Source of the DNA: Oscillospiraceae bacterium
Lineage (GTDB): Bacteria > Bacillota > Clostridia > Oscillospirales > Oscillospiraceae
DNA length: 11,298 bases
NCBI GenBank assembly: GCA_016296235.1
Contig: JAEDJR010000052.1
Coordinates: 1-11,298, forward strand
Direction of reading: 5' to 3'
A program made the translations under genes and the position numbers. Below are positions 7,902 through 11,298 of the stretch, piece after piece (positions within the stretch are counted from its first letter, which is position 1; the number at the start of each line of letters is the position of its first letter). Under the pieces are notes generated by a model. The model was given only the letters and a program-made list of their open reading frames with translations, did no database searches and was not told the origin of the DNA.

Positions 7902-9746
7902 TTATCTTCTCTTTTTCACCTTCACCGGCGCTTGTTTCGTCTCCGGCTTTGGCCTGCTCATGGGCTTGATGAGACAGGCTTTGCCGTACCCGATCAGATC
8001 CGTCCGTCCCGCCTTCACCAGAGCCTCGTGAACCAGGGCGTAGTTCTTGGGGTTGCGGTACTGGATCAGCGCCCGTTGCATGGCCTTTTCGTGGGGATTG
8101 GTGGGAACGTAAACCGGCTTCATGGTGCGGGGATCCAGACCGGTGTAATACATGACCGTGGAGATGGTGGAGGGCGTGGGATAGAAATCCTGCACCTGCT
8201 CCGGCATATAGCCCAGATCCCGCAGGTATTCCGCCAGGGCCACGGCTTCCTTCAGGGTGGAGCCGGGGTGGGAGCTCATGAGATAGGGCACCACATACTG
8301 CTTCAGCCCCAGCTGTTGGTTCAGGCGCTTGTACTTCTCCAGGAAGCGCTCATAGACGCAGTTCCGGGGCTTGCCCATGAGATCCAGCACCGGATCGGCC
8401 ACGTGCTCCGGGGCTACCTTCAGCTGGCCGGACACATGGTATTTCACCAGCTCCTTGAAGAACACGTCGTTCTTGTCCGCCAGCAGATAGTCGAAGCGGA
8501 TGCCGCTGCGGATAAAGACCTTTTTCACGTTGGGCAGCTGACGCAGCTCCCGCAGCAGCTGCAGATAGTCGGAGTGGTCGGCCACCATATTTTTGCAGGG
8601 GGTGGGGAAGAGGCATTGCCGGTGCTGGCAGGCGCCCTTGGTCAGCTGCTTGGGGCAGGCGGGCTGGCGGAAGTTGGCCGTAGGGCCGCCCACGTCGTGG
8701 ATATAGCCCTTGAAATCGGGATCCCAGACCAGCTTTTTGGCCTCGGCCAGAATGGACTGGTGGCTCCTGGTCTGGATGATGCGTCCCTGGTGGAAGGTCA
8801 GGGCGCAGAAGCTGCAGGCGCCGAAGCAGCCCCGGTTGGAGATCAGGCTGAACTGCACCTCGGCAATGGCGGGAACGCCGCCGGCCTTTTCGTAGCTGGG
8901 GTGCCAGGTTCTGACGTAGGGCAGGCCGTAGACCCGATCCATCTCCTGCTGGCTCAGGGGCTTCTGGGGCGGATTCTGCACCACGAACCGGTCGCCGTAG
9001 GGCTCCACCAGCCGCTTGGCGGTGAAGGGGTCGGTGTTCTGATACTGCAGGTAAAAGCTCTCGGCGTATTTCCGCTTGTCCCTGCACAGGGCGTCGTAGG
9101 ACGGCAGGACGATTTTGGGTACCGCCTCGTCCACCTCTCTGCACTGGAATACGGTGCCGTCCACCCAGGTGATGTCCTTCACGTCCATGCCCGCGTTCAG
9201 AGCGTCGGCCAGCTCCACCACGCTGCGTTCTCCCATGCCATACATGAGAATGTCTGCCTGGGAATCCAGCAGGACAGAGCGCTTGAGCTTGTCCGACCAG
9301 TAATCGTAGTGTGCCAGCCGCCGCAGGCTGGCCTCGATGCCGCCGATGAGAATGGGCTTTTTGGGATAGGTGCGGCGGATTAAATTGCAGTAAACCGTCA
9401 CGGCGTAGTCGGGCCGTTTGCCCATGACGCCGCCGGGCGTAAAGGCGTCGGTTTTCCGGCGCTTTTTGGACACGGAGTAGTGGTTTACCATGGAGTCCAT
9501 GTTGCCGCCCATGACCAGGAAGCCCAGCCGCGGCTCTCCCAGCGCATTGATGGACTGGGGATTCTTCCAGTCGGGCTGGGAAATGATGCCGACCTTGTAG
9601 CCGGCGGCCTCCAGCACCCGGCTGATAATGGCGTGGCCGAAGGAGGGGTGATCCACATAGGCGTCGCCGATGATATAGACAAAGTCACACTGCTCCCAGC
9701 CCCGGGCCTTCATATCCCGCCTGGAGATGGGCAAAAAATCAGCCAT
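7902..9746 (-). CDS. ygiQ: YgiQ-family radical SAM protein
   Basis: This 614-aa protein belongs to the YgiQ family, radical SAM enzymes with no established reaction. The N-terminal part (about 1-290) carries family strings such as GDAYVDHPSFGHAII (28-42), LGFLVMGGNMDSMVNHY (74-90) and LIGGIEASLRRLAHYDYW (133-150). The radical SAM cluster is C307, C311 and C314 in RGCFGACSFCALTFHQGR, expected to bind a 4Fe-4S cluster and SAM. A second cysteine group (C364, C373, C378, C384) is typical of the family and could hold another metal or cluster. Later segments include KVFIRSGIRFDY (409-420), LKVAPEHV (442-449) and QDFYPTPST (519-527). The C-terminus is a basic tail (KVKKRR). AGGAGG lies 8 bases before the ATG. 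It follows dut by 30 bases on the same strand and so probably belongs to the nrdG-dut unit. Confidence 0.93.
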   Translation of the reverse strand: MADFLPISRRDMKARGWEQCDFVYIIGDAYVDHPSFGHAIISRVLEAAGYKVGIISQPDWKNPQSINALGEPRLGFLVMGGNMDSMVNHYSVSKKRRKTDAFTPGGVMGKRPDYAVTVYCNLIRRTYPKKPILIGGIEASLRRLAHYDYWSDKLKRSVLLDSQADILMYGMGERSVVELADALNAGMDVKDITWVDGTVFQCREVDEAVPKIVLPSYDALCRDKRKYAESFYLQYQNTDPFTAKRLVEPYGDRFVVQNPPQKPLSQQEMDRVYGLPYVRTWHPSYEKAGGVPAIAEVQFSLISNRGCFGACSFCALTFHQGRIIQTRSHQSILAEAKKLVWDPDFKGYIHDVGGPTANFRQPACPKQLTKGACQHRQCLFPTPCKNMVADHSDYLQLLRELRQLPNVKKVFIRSGIRFDYLLADKNDVFFKELVKYHVSGQLKVAPEHVADPVLDLMGKPRNCVYERFLEKYKRLNQQLGLKQYVVPYLMSSHPGSTLKEAVALAEYLRDLGYMPEQVQDFYPTPSTISTVMYYTGLDPRTMKPVYVPTNPHEKAMQRALIQYRNPKNYALVHEALVKAGRTDLIGYGKACLIKPMSRPKPETKQAPVKVKKRR

Positions 9747-9776
9747 GTTCTGGACCTCCTGAATCTGGTATGCGCG

Positions 9777-10220
9777 TTATTTTGTTCCCGTGGAGCCGAA
9801 GCCACCTTGGCCCCGGACGGTGTCGGACAGCGCCTCCGCTTCGAAAAACTGTGCCGTCAGATAGGGGGTCAGCACCAGCTGGGCCACCCGTTCGCCGGGC
9901 TCCACGGTCTGGGGAACTGTGCCGTGGTTGTGGAGGGAAACCATCACCTCTCCGCGGTAGTCCGGATCAATGACGCCAACCTTGTTGGCCGGGGCCAGAT
10001 TCCGTTTGGAGGCCAGGCCGCTGCGGGCATAGACCAGCCCGGCCCAGCCCACGGGAATCTCCAGGGACAGGCCCGTGGGGACGAGAACGGTCTCGTGGGG
10101 GGCGATGGTCACGGGTGCGTCGAGACAGGCGTACAAGTCCGCACCGGCGGCGAATTCCGAGCCGTAGGTGGGCAGCTTGGCACCGGGCCGGAGTTTTTTC
10201 ACTGCAACAGGGGTGGGCAT
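9777..10220 (-). CDS. dut: dUTP diphosphatase (trimeric dUTPase)
   Basis: This enzyme hydrolyses dUTP to dUMP and pyrophosphate, keeping uracil out of DNA and supplying thymidylate synthesis. At 147 aa it is a normal homotrimeric dUTPase with all five motifs in order: AGADLYA (25-31), RSGLA (66-70), GVIDPDYRGEV (82-92, with catalytic Asp85), GERVAQLVL (109-117) and the C-terminal glycine-rich RGQGGFGSTG (136-145) that closes over the active site. Its AAGGAGG ribosome site sits on the stop codon of nrdG, 12 bases between genes, so translation of the two is probably coupled. The pairing makes sense: ribonucleotide reductase feeds the deoxynucleotide pool and Dut cleans the uridine branch. Confidence 0.97.
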   Translation of the reverse strand: MPTPVAVKKLRPGAKLPTYGSEFAAGADLYACLDAPVTIAPHETVLVPTGLSLEIPVGWAGLVYARSGLASKRNLAPANKVGVIDPDYRGEVMVSLHNHGTVPQTVEPGERVAQLVLTPYLTAQFFEAEALSDTVRGQGGFGSTGTK

Positions 10221-10232
10221 GGTATGTCCTCC

Positions 10233-10739
10233 TTATTCATCCCAAAGAACAACCTGATTCTCTGCCAGGCTCCTGGGAACGTCAATCAGTCTCTGGTTTT
10301 CCGAGCCGCGGAACCGCAGACTCAGATTCTTTTTTGCGGCGACAAAGGGCCCGTCCACCAGTACGTCGCACAGGGAGAGCAGTTCGTCCGTGACGCCGGG
10401 CACCCGGGGCAGATGCTCCCAGACGTAGCCGGTGAAGCACCAGATGGACTTCTCCGGCATCCGGGCCTTGATCTGCCGCGACAGCTCCAGCAGTCCTCCC
10501 TGGTTCCGGGGATCCAGGGGCTCGCCGCCCAGATAGGTAATGCCGCGGATGTAGCCGGGCTGCAGCAGCTCCAGAAGATGGTCCATGACACTCTGGTCAA
10601 AGACCTGGCCATAGTCGAAGTCCCAGGCCTCCTGGTTGAAGCAGTCCTTGCAGTGATGGGTGCAGCCGGAGACAAACAGGCTGATCCGCACCCCCGGCCC
10701 GTTGGCGATATCGCAGTTTTTGATGCTGGCGTAGTTCAT
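10233..10739 (-). CDS. nrdG: Anaerobic ribonucleoside-triphosphate reductase activating protein
   Basis: This 168-aa radical SAM activase installs the glycyl radical on NrdD under anaerobic conditions. The CxxxCxxC cluster motif is C26, C30 and C33 (GCTHHCKDCFN). The SAM-contact motif GGEP is at 71-74 in GITYLGGEPL. Other typical segments are GPGVRISLFVSGC (14-26) and DVLVDGPFV (125-133). The length is normal for NrdG, which lacks the ferredoxin domain of larger glycyl-radical activases. AGGTGG lies four bases before the ATG. Its partner nrdD ends 290 bases upstream on the same strand; the gap holds a MITE-like palindrome and a separate promoter, so nrdG need not depend on read-through from nrdD. 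Confidence 0.97.
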   Translation of the reverse strand: MNYASIKNCDIANGPGVRISLFVSGCTHHCKDCFNQEAWDFDYGQVFDQSVMDHLLELLQPGYIRGITYLGGEPLDPRNQGGLLELSRQIKARMPEKSIWCFTGYVWEHLPRVPGVTDELLSLCDVLVDGPFVAAKKNLSLRFRGSENQRLIDVPRSLAENQVVLWDE

Positions 10740-10758
10740 AAAACCACCTGCTTGATTG

Positions 10759-10778
10759 TGTTATAAAATAGTATAACA
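10759..10778. promoter_or_regulatory. Operator-like palindrome over the nrdG -10 box
   Basis: TGTTATA-N6-TATAACA is a perfect 7-base inverted repeat with a 6-base spacer. It covers the -10 hexamer and the expected transcription start of the nrdG promoter. Placement and symmetry suggest a repressor site. It does not match NrdR boxes as I know them (ACAC-rich) and is not a clean PerR box, so the regulator is unknown. Confidence 0.4.
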
Positions 10779-10798
10779 AAGGAAGGAACAATTGGCAA
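10770..10798 (-). promoter_or_regulatory. Sigma-A-type promoter of nrdG-dut-ygiQ
   Basis: Read on the minus strand: -35 TTGCCA (10793-10798), 17-base spacer, -10 TATACT (10770-10775). The start would fall near 10763, about 24 bases before the nrdG ATG. It lies downstream of the MITE-like element, so it could drive nrdG independently of nrdD. Confidence 0.65.
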
Positions 10799-10846
10799 TG
10801 GAAAAAGGACCTGCCACACAAGATACAAGCATAGGCTGCACCCAAT

Positions 10847-10987
10847 GCCTCCCCTACAATAGGGGAGGTGGCCTGAAAGGCCGGAGGGGTGTCAAACTGC
10901 CAAGTATCATTGCAATTGCATGTGAATCTTAGCAGTTTGACACCCCTCAGTCAGCTTCGCTGACAGCTCCCCTATTGTAGGGGAGCC
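10847..10987. mobile_element. MITE-like 141-bp palindromic element between nrdD and nrdG
   Basis: The ends GCCTCCCCTACAAT and ATTGTAGGGGAGCC pair with one mismatch. Each end is also its own hairpin (CTCCCCTA-N3-TAGGGGAG at 10849-10867 and 10967-10985). Inside lie two different small hairpins (GGCCT-GAA-AGGCC at 10870-10882; GTCAGC-TTC-GCTGAC at 10950-10964), then a perfect 16-bp central stem (10885-10900 with 10932-10947) and a 31-base loop. It has no coding capacity, so it would be non-autonomous. I recall similar GGCTCCCCT...AGGGGAGGC palindromes in many gut Clostridia, unverified here. No clear target-site duplication is visible. Confidence 0.8.
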
Positions 10988-11029
10988 CTGGTGCAATCAT
11001 ATTTGGCACATTTTACGGCAGACCCGGAT

Positions 11030-11298
11030 TTACAGGTGCAGTACCCGGTCGCGGATTTCCTGGGTGCGGCCCTGGTTCCAGTACTGGGTGCCGATATAGC
11101 CGCAGGTCCGGCGGGCAACATTCATCTTGTTCTGATCCTGGTTGCCGCACTGGGGGCAGGTCCAGACCAGCTTGCCGTCGTCGTCCTCGTGGATCTCGAT
11201 CTCGCCGTCGAAGCCGCAGACCTGGCAGTAGTCCGACTTGGTATTCAGCTCGGCGTACATGATGTGGTCATAGATGAACTTCATGACCTCCAGCACGG
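11030..11298 (-). CDS. nrdD: Anaerobic ribonucleoside-triphosphate reductase, C-terminal end (5' part outside window)
   Basis: This is the last ~89 codons of the class III ribonucleotide reductase, which reduces ribonucleoside triphosphates using a glycyl radical. The frame is open at the right edge, so the true start lies outside; the GTG at 11294-11296 is an internal valine. Counting from that Val: a four-cysteine zinc site is C24, C27, C47 and C50 (YCQVCG, TCPQCG). The glycyl-radical segment is RRTCGYIG with the radical Gly at 66, followed by WNQGRTQEI and the C-terminal RVLHL. These are diagnostic of NrdD rather than pyruvate formate-lyase. NrdG, its activase, is the next gene. Only the C-terminus can be judged here. 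Confidence 0.95.
   Translation of the reverse strand, partial: VLEVMKFIYDHIMYAELNTKSDYCQVCGFDGEIEIHEDDDGKLVWTCPQCGNQDQNKMNVARRTCGYIGTQYWNQGRTQEIRDRVLHL

Noticed and set aside
7851..9383. 510-codon open frame on the plus strand
   Set aside because: Shadow of ygiQ; composition is typical of an antisense frame with no domain.
9480..10766. 428-codon open frame on the plus strand
   Set aside because: Runs antisense through ygiQ, dut and nrdG, all of which have full catalytic motifs on the other strand.
10759..10778. PerR or NrdR box at the nrdG promoter
   Set aside because: The spacing and sequence do not fit TTATAATNATTATAA or the ACAC-type NrdR box; kept only as an unnamed palindrome.
10847..10987. 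CRISPR-like or small-RNA reading of the nrdD-nrdG palindrome
   Set aside because: There are no regularly spaced direct repeats, and the structure is one nested inverted repeat; no separate promoter for a small RNA was evident.

Overview
The window looks like chromosome of an anaerobic, moderately GC-rich Clostridia member, most likely a gut Oscillospiraceae/Ruminococcaceae-type Firmicute. This is inferred from the Firmicute-style RpoC without the large proteobacterial trigger-loop insertion, an oxygen-sensitive class III ribonucleotide reductase, strong AGGAGG-type ribosome binding sites, and two kinds of palindromic interspersed repeat that I associate from memory with gut Clostridia. No species is claimed.

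Layout. (1) 1-2387, plus strand: the last ~794 codons of rpoC, cut by the left edge and closed by a perfect 17-bp terminator hairpin. (2) 2560-4939, minus strand: a three-gene polar/basic amino acid ABC importer in the order lipoprotein, permease, ATPase. It has its own promoter, an ARG-box-like operator candidate, a hairpin between lipoprotein and permease, and a terminator facing the rpoC terminator. (3) 4940-5344: 405 bp without a gene. It holds the importer promoter and operator candidates in an AT-rich block, then two inverted copies of a TGTCATTGCGAGG...GGCAATCCGT repeat, then the asnS terminator. (4) 5345-7793, minus strand: asnA then asnS, a promoter-driven pair that makes asparagine from aspartate and ammonia and loads it on tRNA-Asn. 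(5) 7902-11298, minus strand: nrdD (3' end only), nrdG, dut and a YgiQ-family radical SAM gene. NrdD/NrdG make deoxyribonucleotides anaerobically and Dut converts dUTP to dUMP for thymidylate synthesis. YgiQ has no established function. nrdD and nrdG are separated by 290 bp holding a 141-bp MITE-like palindrome, and nrdG has its own good promoter candidate.

Every gene belongs to a known family. I see no CRISPR array, tRNA, rRNA, transposase, phage gene, defence gene or clear new system. The points worth a second look are non-coding: the MITE-like element inside the nrdD-nrdG locus, the covarying inverted repeats, two operator-like palindromes, and hairpins whose G.U pairs form only in minus-strand RNA. 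All motif matches were made by eye, without database searches.
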